Position numbers and translations under genes: made by a program. From Actinoplanes derwentensis (lineage in GTDB: Bacteria; Actinomycetota; Actinomycetes; Mycobacteriales; Micromonosporaceae): a DNA stretch of 64,000 bases. Location of the stretch: assembly GCF_900104725.1 (NCBI RefSeq), contig NZ_LT629758.1, forward strand, positions 10,148,001-10,212,000. The letters run 5' to 3'. This document shows, in pieces, positions 1-8,909 of the stretch. Under the pieces are notes generated by a model. That model was not told the DNA's origin, searched no databases, and saw nothing but the letters and a program-made list of their open reading frames with translations. The first letter of the stretch is position 1. Every line of letters begins with the position of its first letter.

Positions 1-2072
1 CGGACTTCGTCACCGGCCTGGTCAACATCGCGCAGCGGGGCCGGTCGCTCGGCATTCATCTGGTGCTGGCGACGCAGCGGCCGTCGGGCGCGGTCACCCC
101 GGACATCCGAGCCAACACGAACCTGCGGATCGCGTTGCGCACCACCGATCAGGGTGAGAGCCGAGACATCATCGACGCCCCCGACGCGGGCGAATTGTCG
201 CCGCGTACGCCGGGACGGGCGTACGCCCGGCTGGGATACGCCGCGCTCCTGCCGTTCCAGGCGGGCCGGATCGGTGGCAAGCGGCCCGTGCGGGGAGACC
301 GGGCCGACGAGGTGCGCATCGAGATCACCCACGTGGACTGGTCTCGGCTCGGTGACCCGGTCCCGGCACGCCGAGGCTCCGGTACACCGGCCGGTGGTCC
401 GGCCGACACCGATCTGAAGGAGCTTGTCGCTGCCGTCGTCGCGGCCACCGAACGGCTCGGGGTGCCGCGGCAGCCGAGCCCGTGGCTGCAACCCCTTGCC
501 GAGGTCGTGCAGTGGGCCGAGCTGCCGCAGCCCGCCGGGTCCGTGCGGCCGGGTGATCTGGGCGCGGTCGCGTACGGCATCGTCGACCTGCCGGCGTCGC
601 AGAGCCGCGAGGCGCTGATGTTCGACGTCGACCGCACCGGCCACATCTTCTTCGTCGGATCCGGACGCAGCGGCCGTTCGCAGGCGCTGCGGACACTGGC
701 GGCGGCGCTGGCGGCCCGGCACTCCAGTGCCGACGTGCACCTCTACGCCGTCGACTGCGGTAACGGGGCGTTGCTGCCGTTGGCTGGTCTGCCGCACTGC
801 GGTGCGGTGGTGGACCGGCTGCAGACCGAGCGTCTGGATCGCATGCTGACCTGGTTGAACAGCGAGCTGACCCGTCGGCAGGCGCTGTTTGGCGAGCAGG
901 GTGTGGCGGACCTGGCGGAGCAGCGCCGTAACGCCCCCGCCGACCAGCGCCTGCCGCACATAGTGCTGCTGATGGACCGATTCGAGGTATTCGAACGGGA
1001 TTTCGCCACCTACGACAACGGTAGTTACCTGGACCGGCTGACCCGGGTGCTGCGCGACGGCGCCGGGGTGGGGGTACACGTCGTGCTCGCCGGTGACAAG
1101 GTGCTCGGTTCGGGCCGGTTCGCCGGAGCCACCGAGGAGAAGTTGATCCTGCGTCTCAACGACCGCAGCGACTACTCGCTGCTCGGCCTGAACCTGCGCG
1201 AGGTTCCACCGGAGCTGGGCCCGGGCCGAGCGCTGCGAATGGCCGACCACGCCGAGGCACAGATCGCCGTTCTCGGCCCGGACATCAGCGGGCAGGGCCA
1301 GGCAGCGGCCCTCGTCGAGGGTGCCCGGCAGATCACCGCCCGGGACGCCGGAGTGCCGTCACATGCCCGGCCCCGCCGGTTCGCGGCGCTGCCGGAGCTG
1401 ATCGGGTACGCCGAGATGCGCCGGATGCTGCCGACGGAGGGCAAGCCACTGACCGCGACCGTCGGTGTCGGGGGTGACGACATGGTCCCTCTCGGACCGG
1501 ACTTCGCCGACATCCCCACCTTCGCGATCGGTGGCCCGCCGAGGTCCGGGCGCAGCACCGCGCTGCTGTCGGTGGCCCGGACGCTGCTGGCGAACGGCAC
1601 CGGTCTGATCGTGATCGCGCCGCGCCGTTCCCCGCTGCGTGACCTGGCCGGGCAGCCGGGGGTCACAGCAGTGGTGACCGATGCCGGGGTCGCCGCGGTG
1701 GACTTCCGGAAGCTGCTGAAGAGCATTCCGGAGGAGACCGGCACGGTGGTGATCGACGACGCCGAACTGCTGGCGCAGTCCGACATCGACGGTGACCTGA
1801 ACACCCTCGCCCGGGGAGCAGCGGGTAACGGCTGGGGTCTCGCAGTGGCCGGCAACGCCGAGGCGTTGAGTCTCGGCCTGGCCGGCTGGCTGACCCAGCT
1901 CAAACGGAACCGGGCCGGTCTGCTGATCGCACCGCAGAGCATCACCGACGGTGACCTGATCGGAATGCGGATCCCGCGGGGCATCGTCGGGCAGACGGCC
2001 CAGCCCGGTCGTGCCTACCTGCATCTGGGTGACGGGACGCTGACCGCGGTGCAGGTACCGAAAGCGGAGTGA
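1..2072 (+). CDS. Type VII secretion FtsK/SpoIIIE-type ATPase (EccC-like), 5'-truncated by window edge
   Basis: The reading frame is already open at base 3 and runs to a stop at 2070-2072, so only the C-terminal ~690 residues are present. EccC proteins are membrane-anchored motor ATPases that recognise WXG100 substrates and power ESX export. The first residues (LVLATQRPSG followed by NLRIALRTTD) match the end of the first FtsK-like domain. Two further nucleotide-binding domains follow, with P-loop-like motifs GSGRSGRS and GGPPRSGRST and a Walker-B-like VVIDDAELL. Both P-loops carry Arg where Lys is usual, as expected for the degenerate second and third EccC domains. A WXG100-like gene lies close by on the other strand. 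Family assignment is confident; the ESX subtype is not resolved. Confidence 0.85.
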   Translation, partial: DFVTGLVNIAQRGRSLGIHLVLATQRPSGAVTPDIRANTNLRIALRTTDQGESRDIIDAPDAGELSPRTPGRAYARLGYAALLPFQAGRIGGKRPVRGDRADEVRIEITHVDWSRLGDPVPARRGSGTPAGGPADTDLKELVAAVVAATERLGVPRQPSPWLQPLAEVVQWAELPQPAGSVRPGDLGAVAYGIVDLPASQSREALMFDVDRTGHIFFVGSGRSGRSQALRTLAAALAARHSSADVHLYAVDCGNGALLPLAGLPHCGAVVDRLQTERLDRMLTWLNSELTRRQALFGEQGVADLAEQRRNAPADQRLPHIVLLMDRFEVFERDFATYDNGSYLDRLTRVLRDGAGVGVHVVLAGDKVLGSGRFAGATEEKLILRLNDRSDYSLLGLNLREVPPELGPGRALRMADHAEAQIAVLGPDISGQGQAAALVEGARQITARDAGVPSHARPRRFAALPELIGYAEMRRMLPTEGKPLTATVGVGGDDMVPLGPDFADIPTFAIGGPPRSGRSTALLSVARTLLANGTGLIVIAPRRSPLRDLAGQPGVTAVVTDAGVAAVDFRKLLKSIPEETGTVVIDDAELLAQSDIDGDLNTLARGAAGNGWGLAVAGNAEALSLGLAGWLTQLKRNRAGLLIAPQSITDGDLIGMRIPRGIVGQTAQPGRAYLHLGDGTLTAVQVPKAE

Positions 2073-2074
2073 AA

Positions 2075-2116
2075 ATCGAGCCGGTGTGGCCTTGGTCCGG
2101 GCCACACCGGCTCGAT
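2075..2116. terminator. Bidirectional hairpin terminator between convergent genes
   Basis: A perfect 17-bp inverted repeat (arms 2075-2091 and 2100-2116, 8-nt loop) fills the gap between the EccC-like stop at 2072 and the stop of the opposing gene at 2120. Its position between two convergent 3' ends fits a shared terminator. Confidence 0.75.
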
Positions 2117-2119
2117 CCG

Positions 2120-2722
2120 TCAGACGAAGCGCAGCGTTCCGGTGATCGCGTCGAAGACGTCGTACAGCGCGTCGGCGAGCGGCAGGTTCGGGCTCATCCC
2201 GGTGACCACCAGGAACGATCCCGGTTGTCCGGGAACCGGGACGATCGTGTGCATGGCGACCATCACCGCCGACGTGGCCTCGGTCAGCTCGACGATCTCG
2301 GTCCCGGTGATCCGGGCAACCGTCCCGACGGCGGGCAGGGTCGCCGACGTGACAGTGCGGTCCCCGTAGCCGTCGGCTCGTGCCGGGCGCGACACCTGCT
2401 GGGCGATGTCGGCGACCGACGGTTCGGTGCCGTCCGGGACGGTGATCCCGAAAACCGCCACGAACGCCATCAGCAGTCCGCCGTCGTCGTCGCGGGCGAT
2501 CATGCCGGCCGCGGCCGCAGCGCCCTGCTGCCGTGCCGTGCGCAGCAGACGGCGGGCCTGGCGCATGGCGTCATCGACAGCCGCACGCTGTTCGGCGGTG
2601 GTCACCGCAGCCCGCAGCTCGTGCTGCTGCCTGCTGAGATCCTGCCGGGTCAGGTCGTAGTCGAGCCAGCCCTCGGGCACCTCGAACGTGAACGATCCGG
2701 GGACGTGTACCGATGTGGTCAT
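2120..2722 (-). CDS. Hypothetical protein next to WXG100 gene
   Basis: This 200-residue protein has no signal peptide or obvious membrane segment. A central Ala/Arg/Gln-rich helix (about residues 40-70) is followed by a beta-rich C-terminal domain. The start ATG at 2722 overlaps the stop of the upstream WXG100-like gene by four bases (ATGA), so the two are translationally coupled. Neighbourhood suggests a role with the type VII secretion substrate or its export. I do not recognise a named domain, and function beyond that association is not supported. Confidence 0.6.
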   Translation of the reverse strand: MTTSVHVPGSFTFEVPEGWLDYDLTRQDLSRQQHELRAAVTTAEQRAAVDDAMRQARRLLRTARQQGAAAAAGMIARDDDGGLLMAFVAVFGITVPDGTEPSVADIAQQVSRPARADGYGDRTVTSATLPAVGTVARITGTEIVELTEATSAVMVAMHTIVPVPGQPGSFLVVTGMSPNLPLADALYDVFDAITGTLRFV

Positions 2723-3006
2723 CGCGCGCCTCCGAGGCTGTCGCCACCCTGTTCGTCGACCTTGGTGAAAGTGTCGAGGATCAGATCGATCGCCTCGATG
2801 ATGTCATCGCACTCGTTGCGCAGTTGCTTACGGCCCGCGTCCCAGCGGTCCTCGAAATTCTCCGCGGCATCGCGGACCGGGGGACCGACGGTCTGGTTGA
2901 AGTCGGCGGAGCTGCGTTTCACGTTGATGGTCCGCAGCACCTGCCGCATCGCGTCCGCTGCCTGCTGAAGATCCTCACCCGGGATCACGATGTCTGATCT
3001 GGCCAT
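2719..3006 (-). CDS. WXG100/ESX-like small helical protein
   Basis: This 95-residue, almost wholly helical protein starts MARSDIVIPGEDLQQAADAM. It carries an FEDRWDAGRKQL segment in which the Trp sits about mid-protein, in the position of the WXG turn between two helices of ESAT-6-like proteins. The motif is degenerate (RWD rather than WxG). Length and position beside an EccC-like ATPase and a coupled downstream gene fit a secreted substrate or its dimer partner. The open frame extends much further upstream (to 3741), but that part is antisense to the lipoprotein gene, so the internal ATG at 3006 was chosen. Confidence 0.6.
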   Translation of the reverse strand: MARSDIVIPGEDLQQAADAMRQVLRTINVKRSSADFNQTVGPPVRDAAENFEDRWDAGRKQLRNECDDIIEAIDLILDTFTKVDEQGGDSLGGAR

Positions 3007-3135
3007 GAGCCCATCACGACCGAAGAGCCGAAACGGTTCGCCGAATGTGACCTGAGACACAAGTATCGAACCGGTTGGGGGTCTCGATCGTGATGGCCGC
3101 ATCTGTCGACCCCGACCGAACAAGGAGGTGTCATC

Positions 3136-4173
3136 GTGGTTCGGACTCCTGCCCACGTTCTGGCCGTCCCACTCGCCGCGGCCCTGATTCTCGTGGCCGG
3201 CTGTGCCGGCGGCGATCCTGGCTCGCCGGCTGCGGCACCGGTTCTCGCCGCCGGCGAGATCGAGCTCGTCAGCGCGCCGGCGGCGAGTGCCGGCCTGACC
3301 GGCGACGGTCGCGGAGAGACATCGCCTCCAGCGGCCACCACCGAGCCCGCTGCCGCGGCCACCTCCGAACCGGCCCCGGCGGCCACCACCGAGGCCGCAC
3401 AACCCGAGCCGGCTGCCGACACGAAGGCCCCGGCGAAGTGGGTTCAGCTTTCCGTGAACAAGGCGGCCATCGGGGAAACCGTGACCGACGTGACCGGCTT
3501 CACCCTCTACACCTTCGCCAAGGACCCGGTCGACCCGCCGGCGTCCCAGTGCACCGGCGAGTGCACCCGCAGCTGGCCACCCGTGCTGATCCAAACCGGA
3601 GGCCGGGTCTTCGTCGATGGCATGACGGCCGATGACATCGCCGCTATCCGGCGGCCGGACGGCGGAGTCCAGGTCACCATCGGCGGGCGCCCGGCGTACC
3701 GCTTCAGCGGCGACACCGTGCCCGGCGACCTGAACGGACACGGCGCCGACGGCGCCTGGTTCGCCTTCTCGCCGGACGGGAAGGCGATCGACGCGCTGAT
3801 CGGCGCAGCCGAGCTGAAAGACGCGAAACCGGACCGCACCAGCACGCTGACTGCCAAGAAGGGCAAAGACGGCCCGATCGTCGTCGACGACGACGGTGCG
3901 ACCCTCTACCGCTTCGATCAGGACGACACCGACCCGCCGGCCAGCAACTGCAAACGCGCCTGCGCGGCCCTGTGGCAGCCCGTGGTCGCCAAACGCGGCG
4001 GAAAGGTCAAGCTCAAGGGCATCGACGCGGACCGGGTCTGGTGGTTGAGCCGCAAGGACGGAACCAAGCAGGTGACACTGGACGGTTCGCCGCTCTACCG
4101 CAACGTCGCGGACAAGAGCACCGACACGATCATCGCCAGCGCCGCTGCCCAGGGCTGGACGGCCGCCCGATGA
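3136..4173 (+). CDS. Secreted lipoprotein with two PF03640-type repeats
   Basis: GTG start at 3136 with a strong AAGGAGG site 6-12 bases upstream. The N-terminus is a lipoprotein signal peptide ending in the lipobox LVAGC, followed by a low-complexity Ala/Pro/Thr/Glu linker (about residues 30-100). Two repeats of the actinobacterial secreted-repeat family follow. Each contains a DPVDPPAS or DTDPPAS segment, a pair of cysteines (CTGEC, CKRAC) and a trailing W-P/W-Q-PV motif. Such lipoproteins sit on the outer face of the membrane and are often encoded beside redox membrane proteins, as here. The exact biochemical role is unknown. The stop overlaps the next gene's start by four bases (ATGA at 4170). 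Confidence 0.8.
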   Translation: MVRTPAHVLAVPLAAALILVAGCAGGDPGSPAAAPVLAAGEIELVSAPAASAGLTGDGRGETSPPAATTEPAAAATSEPAPAATTEAAQPEPAADTKAPAKWVQLSVNKAAIGETVTDVTGFTLYTFAKDPVDPPASQCTGECTRSWPPVLIQTGGRVFVDGMTADDIAAIRRPDGGVQVTIGGRPAYRFSGDTVPGDLNGHGADGAWFAFSPDGKAIDALIGAAELKDAKPDRTSTLTAKKGKDGPIVVDDDGATLYRFDQDDTDPPASNCKRACAALWQPVVAKRGGKVKLKGIDADRVWWLSRKDGTKQVTLDGSPLYRNVADKSTDTIIASAAAQGWTAAR

Positions 4174-5444
4174 TCCGCCGTGCCGTCATGCTGCTGACGG
4201 CGATCCTCGCCGCCGTCCTGGCCGTGCCGGGAGTCGTCTCGGCCGCACCCGACGACATCGTCAAGGTCGCCATCGTGCGCACCTCGGAGCAGAACGGTGG
4301 ACGTGCTGACACGTTGCCGCAGATCGCCCAGCGCAACCTGGGCGACCGGGCCCGCGCCACCGAGATCCTCGACTTGAACCGGGCCCGCCCGCAGCGGGAC
4401 GGCGGTGCTCTCACCGACTCGGGCGAGGTCCGGCCCGGATGGATTCTCCTGCTACCCGACGACGCGGAGGGCCCCGACGTCCAGCTCGGCCGAGTCAACT
4501 CGGATACGACCGGCGGCAGCGACTCGTTGCTCACCGGCCAGGTCGTTGCGGCGGTGGCCGGGGCGGTGATCCTGGCGTTGCTCAGTCTTCTGGTGATCTT
4601 CCGCCGCCGGATCGGACGCGGCGTGCGTGACCGCTACCGTGCCTACCGGGACAACGCCCGCTGGCATCAACAGATCCAGGAACGGATGAGGGCACGTGCC
4701 GAGCTGGCCGCCGAGTTCGCGGCCGACCAGCGGCGTCCCGCACTGGCCCGGCAGGCGTCCGTTGAACTGGCCGCCGACACTGTGGAGGCGTACGCGCTGC
4801 GCGTCGACGAGCACACAGTGACCGCCTGGGTGACCGCCGATCACCAACCCCGCCAGCCGTGGCACGCCGAGACCGACGTCGTGTGGACCCGCCCGGCAAC
4901 AGCCACGGCGAGCCCGCCCAGCGGCGGCGGCGCCGTCGCTCCCTGCCTGGTCCGGGTCGGTGGCGAGGACGGAACCCTGTTCGTGGACCTCACCTGGCTC
5001 GACGGCGTCCTGGCGATCAGGGGGTCGGCCGGAGTCGCCATCGACGTCGTGGCCAACCTGCTCGCCGACCTGACCCGATTCCGCCCCGACCTGCCGGTGC
5101 TGTCGGTGCCCGGCCTCGGCGGCGAGCCACCCGGCCTGCCACGCAACGCGGTCCGCCTGCGATCCGTGGGTGAACTGCGCATCGACGCTCCGGCTTCCGG
5201 AACCGACGACGGCATGGTGCGGCTCGCCGCCCGCCGGCGCTCACTGACCAGCCTGGCGGTGATCGCCGAGATGCCGTCGCCCGAGGAGGCGGAGCATCTG
5301 CTCGCGGCGTGCGGCCCGGGCACCGGGCAGATCGCGATCGTGCTCGGTGACCTTCCCGGCGCCCGCTGGCGATGGAACGCCGAGGCGGACGGCAAGGTCC
5401 GCCTGCCGGAGATCGGTCTGACGGTGACCGCACCGTCCCGCTAG
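4170..5444 (+). CDS. Membrane-anchored protein with LysM-like extracytoplasmic domain
   Basis: The start is placed at the ATG overlapping the upstream stop (ATGA), which gives 424 residues beginning with a clear signal peptide (hydrophobic stretch to VVSAAPDD). A LysM-like segment follows, with the usual pattern TLPQIAQRNLGDRARATEI ... DLNRARPQ ... PGWILLLP. A single transmembrane helix (about residues 118-140, VVAAVAGAVILALLSLLVIF) is followed by a basic stop-transfer and a ~280-residue cytoplasmic domain of no recognised family. An in-frame extension back to 3972 lies inside the lipoprotein gene and is rejected. Coupled to the lipoprotein; its molecular function is unknown. Confidence 0.7.
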   Translation: MIRRAVMLLTAILAAVLAVPGVVSAAPDDIVKVAIVRTSEQNGGRADTLPQIAQRNLGDRARATEILDLNRARPQRDGGALTDSGEVRPGWILLLPDDAEGPDVQLGRVNSDTTGGSDSLLTGQVVAAVAGAVILALLSLLVIFRRRIGRGVRDRYRAYRDNARWHQQIQERMRARAELAAEFAADQRRPALARQASVELAADTVEAYALRVDEHTVTAWVTADHQPRQPWHAETDVVWTRPATATASPPSGGGAVAPCLVRVGGEDGTLFVDLTWLDGVLAIRGSAGVAIDVVANLLADLTRFRPDLPVLSVPGLGGEPPGLPRNAVRLRSVGELRIDAPASGTDDGMVRLAARRRSLTSLAVIAEMPSPEEAEHLLAACGPGTGQIAIVLGDLPGARWRWNAEADGKVRLPEIGLTVTAPSR

Positions 5445-5476
5445 ACCCTCGAACTCAAGCTTCAGGAAGGCTCACT

Positions 5477-6835
5477 ATGTCAACCACGACCGCAATCCCG
5501 GTCACGAACAGGCCCGCCCGGCGCAGCGGCCAAGCGCGCACCGCGTACCTGCTGGTCTGGATCTTTCTCTTGGCGAACGCGGTGATCTTGCAGATCATGT
5601 TCGCCGATCCCAGTCGGCCGGCGAACAACACGCTGACGGCTATCGGCCGGTTCTTCGGTCTGTACCTAGGCTTCACCCTGGTGGTGCAACTACTGCTGAT
5701 CGGCCGGGTGCCGTTTCTGGAACGCCGCATCGGCATGGACAAACTGACCAACTGGCATCGCTGGACCGGATTCGCGATCTTCTGGCTGGTCGTCCTGCAC
5801 CCGACGTTCGTCTTACTCGGCTACTCGGAGCTCGACCGGATCTCGTTCTTCGCCGAGATCCCGAACCTGGCCAAGCAGATGCCGGTGCTGCTCGGCATGA
5901 TCGCCGCGGCTCTGATCGGGCTCATGGCGCTCACCTCGGTGCGGATGGCCCGCCGCCGGATGTCGTACGAGGCGTGGCACGCCACCCACCTGGTGGTATA
6001 CGTGATGATCGTGCTCGCGGTGATCCACCAGATCTACGAGGGCAGCTCGATCGCCTCCAGCTCTGTCACCCAGGCCTACTGGTGGGCGCTGTGGGCCTTC
6101 GCGATCGGGTCGCTACTGGTCAACCGGCTGTTCGTGCCGATGGTGCGCAATGCCCGGCACCAGCTTCGGGTCGTCGCGGTGGTCCCGGAGACCGACACCG
6201 CCGTGTCCGTCTACGTGGGCGGCCGGCAGCTGGACCGGATGCGTGCCCGGCCGGGCCAGTTCTTCTGGTGGCGATTCCCCGGGCACGCCTCCTGGTGGCA
6301 GGTCAATCCCTGGTCGCTGTCCGCGGCACCCGACGGCCGTACCCTGCGACTGACCGCGAAAGCGATCGGATCGACAAGCGCCGGGCTGCGAGACCTTCCG
6401 GTCGGCACCAAGGTGTACGCCGAGGGACCCTACGGCGCCCTGACGACCGCGGCCCGCACCCGGGACAACACGCTGCTGATCGCCGGTGGCATCGGCATCA
6501 CCCCGATCCGGGCGTTGCTGGAGGACCCCGATCTGACCGGTGACGTCGTGGTGCTCTACCGGGCCCGCACGCCCGCCGACGCGGTACTGGCCGGTGAACT
6601 GCGCAACCTCGTCCAGGCTCGCGGCGCGCGCCTGCATCTGCTGACCGGGCGGACCACGGACGGCAACCAGCCGTTCAGCCCGGAGAGCCTGCGCGGCCTG
6701 GTACCCGACATCGCCGAACGTGACGTCTACCTGTGCGGCCCGGGCGCGATGGCCACCACGGTGCAGCGCAGCCTTCGCGCGCTGCGGGTGCCGGCCCGCC
6801 AGCGGCACATCGAGGCATTCCGCCTGGGCGTCTGA
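5477..6835 (+). CDS. Ferric-reductase-like transmembrane flavocytochrome
   Basis: 452 residues from the ATG at 5477, which is preceded by AGGAAGG. The N-terminal half has several membrane helices with two pairs of potential haem-ligand histidines (NWHRWTGF ... VVLHPTF, and EAWHATHLV ... AVIHQIYEG), typical of ferric reductase-like domains. The C-terminal half is a ferredoxin-reductase module with an FAD-binding stretch (RPGQFFWWRF and NPWSLSAAP) and an NAD(P)-binding motif (LIAGGIGITPIRALLE), ending near YLCGPGAM. Transmembrane electron transfer from NAD(P)H is therefore expected. It follows the lipoprotein and LysM-like genes in the same direction, which suggests that the lipoprotein may be a redox partner (inference). 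Confidence 0.85.
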   Translation: MSTTTAIPVTNRPARRSGQARTAYLLVWIFLLANAVILQIMFADPSRPANNTLTAIGRFFGLYLGFTLVVQLLLIGRVPFLERRIGMDKLTNWHRWTGFAIFWLVVLHPTFVLLGYSELDRISFFAEIPNLAKQMPVLLGMIAAALIGLMALTSVRMARRRMSYEAWHATHLVVYVMIVLAVIHQIYEGSSIASSSVTQAYWWALWAFAIGSLLVNRLFVPMVRNARHQLRVVAVVPETDTAVSVYVGGRQLDRMRARPGQFFWWRFPGHASWWQVNPWSLSAAPDGRTLRLTAKAIGSTSAGLRDLPVGTKVYAEGPYGALTTAARTRDNTLLIAGGIGITPIRALLEDPDLTGDVVVLYRARTPADAVLAGELRNLVQARGARLHLLTGRTTDGNQPFSPESLRGLVPDIAERDVYLCGPGAMATTVQRSLRALRVPARQRHIEAFRLGV

Positions 6836-7124
6836 CGATCAGCCGAGACGGTGCAGGAGACGTTCGGCGTGGCGCCCGATCGCGACGAAACCGCCCCGAT
6901 CGATCTGATGCGGCGACTCGGCGTGAGGCGGACCGGGCGTCGCGCGCGGCCTGCGGTGCCGTTGGAGGGCCGGACTGTCGCGATCCGTGAGTTGGTCTCT
7001 GCGGTGGCCACCGAGGCCGGCTGGGTCAGCTCTTGGATCTTCAGGACGCCGGTGTGGTGGTGAGGCATGCCGGGCCTCCCCGATGATGGTCGTGCGAGCA
7101 GGCGCAACGTGCGGTTCTGGTGGC

Positions 7125-8510
7125 TCAGACGGTGGCGGGTGCCTTGGTCAGTTGCCAGGCAGCGTAGCCGCCGAGCAGGTCGGAGACGTCGGGGTGGCCG
7201 GTGGCGCGGAGCAGGCTGGCGGCGACCGACGAGCGGTAGCCGCCGGCGCAGTGCACCACGACCGGCCGGTCGGCGGGGATCTCGGCGAGGCGGTGGGGCA
7301 GCTCGGCCAAGGGGATGTGCGCTGAGCCGGCGATGGCGCCCTGTTCGCGTTCGCCGGCGGTGCGTACGTCGAGGATCACGGGTGGCTGTGCATGGTCGAG
7401 GGCGGTGCGCAGGTCGGCGGCGGTGATCCGGCTGGCGCGGGTGAGGTCGGCTTCCATCTGGGGCAGCGCGGTCTCGGGTTCGTGGAGGTAGCCGAGGACC
7501 TGATCGAAGCCGATGCGGGCGAGGCGGATGACGATCTCCTCGGCACGGTCGGGTTCGGCGACCACGAGCAGCTGGTCCGCGGGCTGGGCGACGGTGCCGG
7601 CGGTTTCGGCGAACCGGCCGTCGGCGGGGATGTTCAGGGCGCCGTGCAGGTGTCCGGCGGCGTAGTCGTGCGGGTCGCGGGCGTCGATGACGATGGCGCC
7701 GGCGGTGCGGGCGGCGGTGAAGTCGGTGACGGTCAGCGCTTGCGGTGCGGCGGTGTGGTCGAGCAGGTCGCGGGCTTGGCGGTTGAGGGCGGCGTCGAAG
7801 GCGAAGTAGCCGGGTGCGGCGGGCTGTCCGGCGGTGACCAGGGCGAGGAACTGCTCGACGTCCATCGGGGCGCAGGCGTAGTTGGTGCGGCGCTGTTCGC
7901 CGATGGTGGACTGCCGGTCGGTGGACAGGTTCTTGCCGCAGGCGGATCCGGCGCCGTGGGCGGGGAACACCCGCACCTCGTCGGGCAGGCTCATGAGTTT
8001 GCGCTGCACGCTGTCGTGGAGCATGCGGCCGAGTTCGTCGGCGGTCACTCCGGCGGAGGCGAGCAGGTCCGGACGGCCGACGTCGCCGATGAACAGCGCG
8101 TCGCCGGTAAGCACGCCGTATGGCACGGTATCGGCGGTGTGTTCGAAGACGAGCACGCTGATCGATTCGGGGGTGTGCCCGGGGGTTTCCAGGATCTGCA
8201 GGGTGACGTCGCCGAGGCTGATGCGTTCACCGTCGGTGAGGTGCCGGATCGGGTATTCGGTCTCGGCGCGCCGGCCGTAGCCGATCCAGGCGCCGGTGGC
8301 CGCGGCGACTTCGAGGTGTCCGGCGAGAAAATCGGCGTGGAAGTGGGTGTTGATGACCCCGGCGATGGTCAGGCCGTGGGTGCGGGCGTCGGCGAGGTAT
8401 TCGCCGATGTCGCGGCGCGGGTCGACGAGTACGGCCTGGCCGGTGGTCTCGTCGGCGATCAGGTACGAGGCCTGCGACAGGCAGTCGAGGTAGTACTGCG
8501 TGAACAGCAT
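7125..8510 (-). CDS. Metallo-beta-lactamase fold hydrolase with two rhodanese domains
   Basis: 461 residues. The N-terminal ~250 residues are an MBL-fold domain of the persulfide-dioxygenase/glyoxalase-II type, with the metal motif THFHADFLAGH, ETPGHTPES and a second-metal region LTGDALFIGDVGRPD. Two rhodanese domains follow. The first (near IDARDPHDYAAGHLHGALN) has no cysteine at the expected active-site loop and is probably inactive. The second carries VVVHCAGGYRSS with the catalytic Cys. Such fusions oxidise glutathione- or protein-persulfides in sulfide detoxification. A good AGGAG ribosome site lies upstream of the ATG at 8510. An IS3 element ends only 23 bp upstream of the start codon and may have displaced or replaced the promoter. 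Confidence 0.85.
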   Translation of the reverse strand: MLFTQYYLDCLSQASYLIADETTGQAVLVDPRRDIGEYLADARTHGLTIAGVINTHFHADFLAGHLEVAAATGAWIGYGRRAETEYPIRHLTDGERISLGDVTLQILETPGHTPESISVLVFEHTADTVPYGVLTGDALFIGDVGRPDLLASAGVTADELGRMLHDSVQRKLMSLPDEVRVFPAHGAGSACGKNLSTDRQSTIGEQRRTNYACAPMDVEQFLALVTAGQPAAPGYFAFDAALNRQARDLLDHTAAPQALTVTDFTAARTAGAIVIDARDPHDYAAGHLHGALNIPADGRFAETAGTVAQPADQLLVVAEPDRAEEIVIRLARIGFDQVLGYLHEPETALPQMEADLTRASRITAADLRTALDHAQPPVILDVRTAGEREQGAIAGSAHIPLAELPHRLAEIPADRPVVVHCAGGYRSSVAASLLRATGHPDVSDLLGGYAAWQLTKAPATV

Positions 8511-8570
8511 GGTCTTTTCTCCTGTGGTGGGCCTGCCCCGTTTTGACGGACATCCAAGATCAGGAGACCT

Positions 8571-8909
8571 GTGGTCTCCGGAAGGATGTCCATCATCATG
8601 GAGAACGTGGGAAAGAAGCGGGCGCGGCCTCGGCGATCGTTCACGGCTCAGTTCAAGGCCGAGATTGTCGAGTTGTGCCAGCGTGGTGACCGTACGGTTC
8701 GGCAGGTCAGCCAGGATTTTGACCTGACCGAGACCGCGGTGCGGGACTGGGTCAAGCAGGCCGACATTGACAGTGGCAGCCGCAGCGACGGGCTGACCTC
8801 GGATGAACGGGCCGAGCTCGCGGCGTTGCGGCGGGAGAACCGCAGGCTGCGCGAGGACGTCGACATCCTCAAACGAGCGACGGCTTTCTTCGCGAAGGAG
8901 ACTCGGTGA
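8571..8909 (+). CDS. IS3 transposase OrfA (helix-turn-helix subunit)
   Basis: 112 residues. It has a basic N-terminus (KKRARPRRSFTAQFKAEIV), the HTH region of the IS3 OrfA family (VRQVSQDFDLTETAVRDWVK) and a C-terminal leucine-zipper-like coiled coil (ELAALRRENRRLREDVDIL). It probably begins at the GTG at 8571, which has an AGGAG upstream; ATG 8586 is an alternative. Its last codons overlap the orfB start (GTGA at 8906), so OrfB could be made by re-initiation or by the frameshift usual in this family. Confidence 0.9.
   Translation: MVSGRMSIIMENVGKKRARPRRSFTAQFKAEIVELCQRGDRTVRQVSQDFDLTETAVRDWVKQADIDSGSRSDGLTSDERAELAALRRENRRLREDVDILKRATAFFAKETR

Noticed and set aside
2719..3741. Long minus-strand frame extending the WXG100-like gene to 340 residues
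   Set aside because: The extra part is antisense to the lipoprotein gene, which has a signal peptide and a strong ribosome site; an internal ATG gives a typical WXG100 size.
6836..7124. Small frames between the ferric-reductase-like and MBL genes (for example 6851-7063)
   Set aside because: No ribosome site, no family resemblance and Arg-rich composition; treated as non-coding.
7392..8546. 384-residue plus-strand open frame opposite the MBL-rhodanese gene
   Set aside because: Gly/Val/Asp-rich antisense shadow without any family motif.
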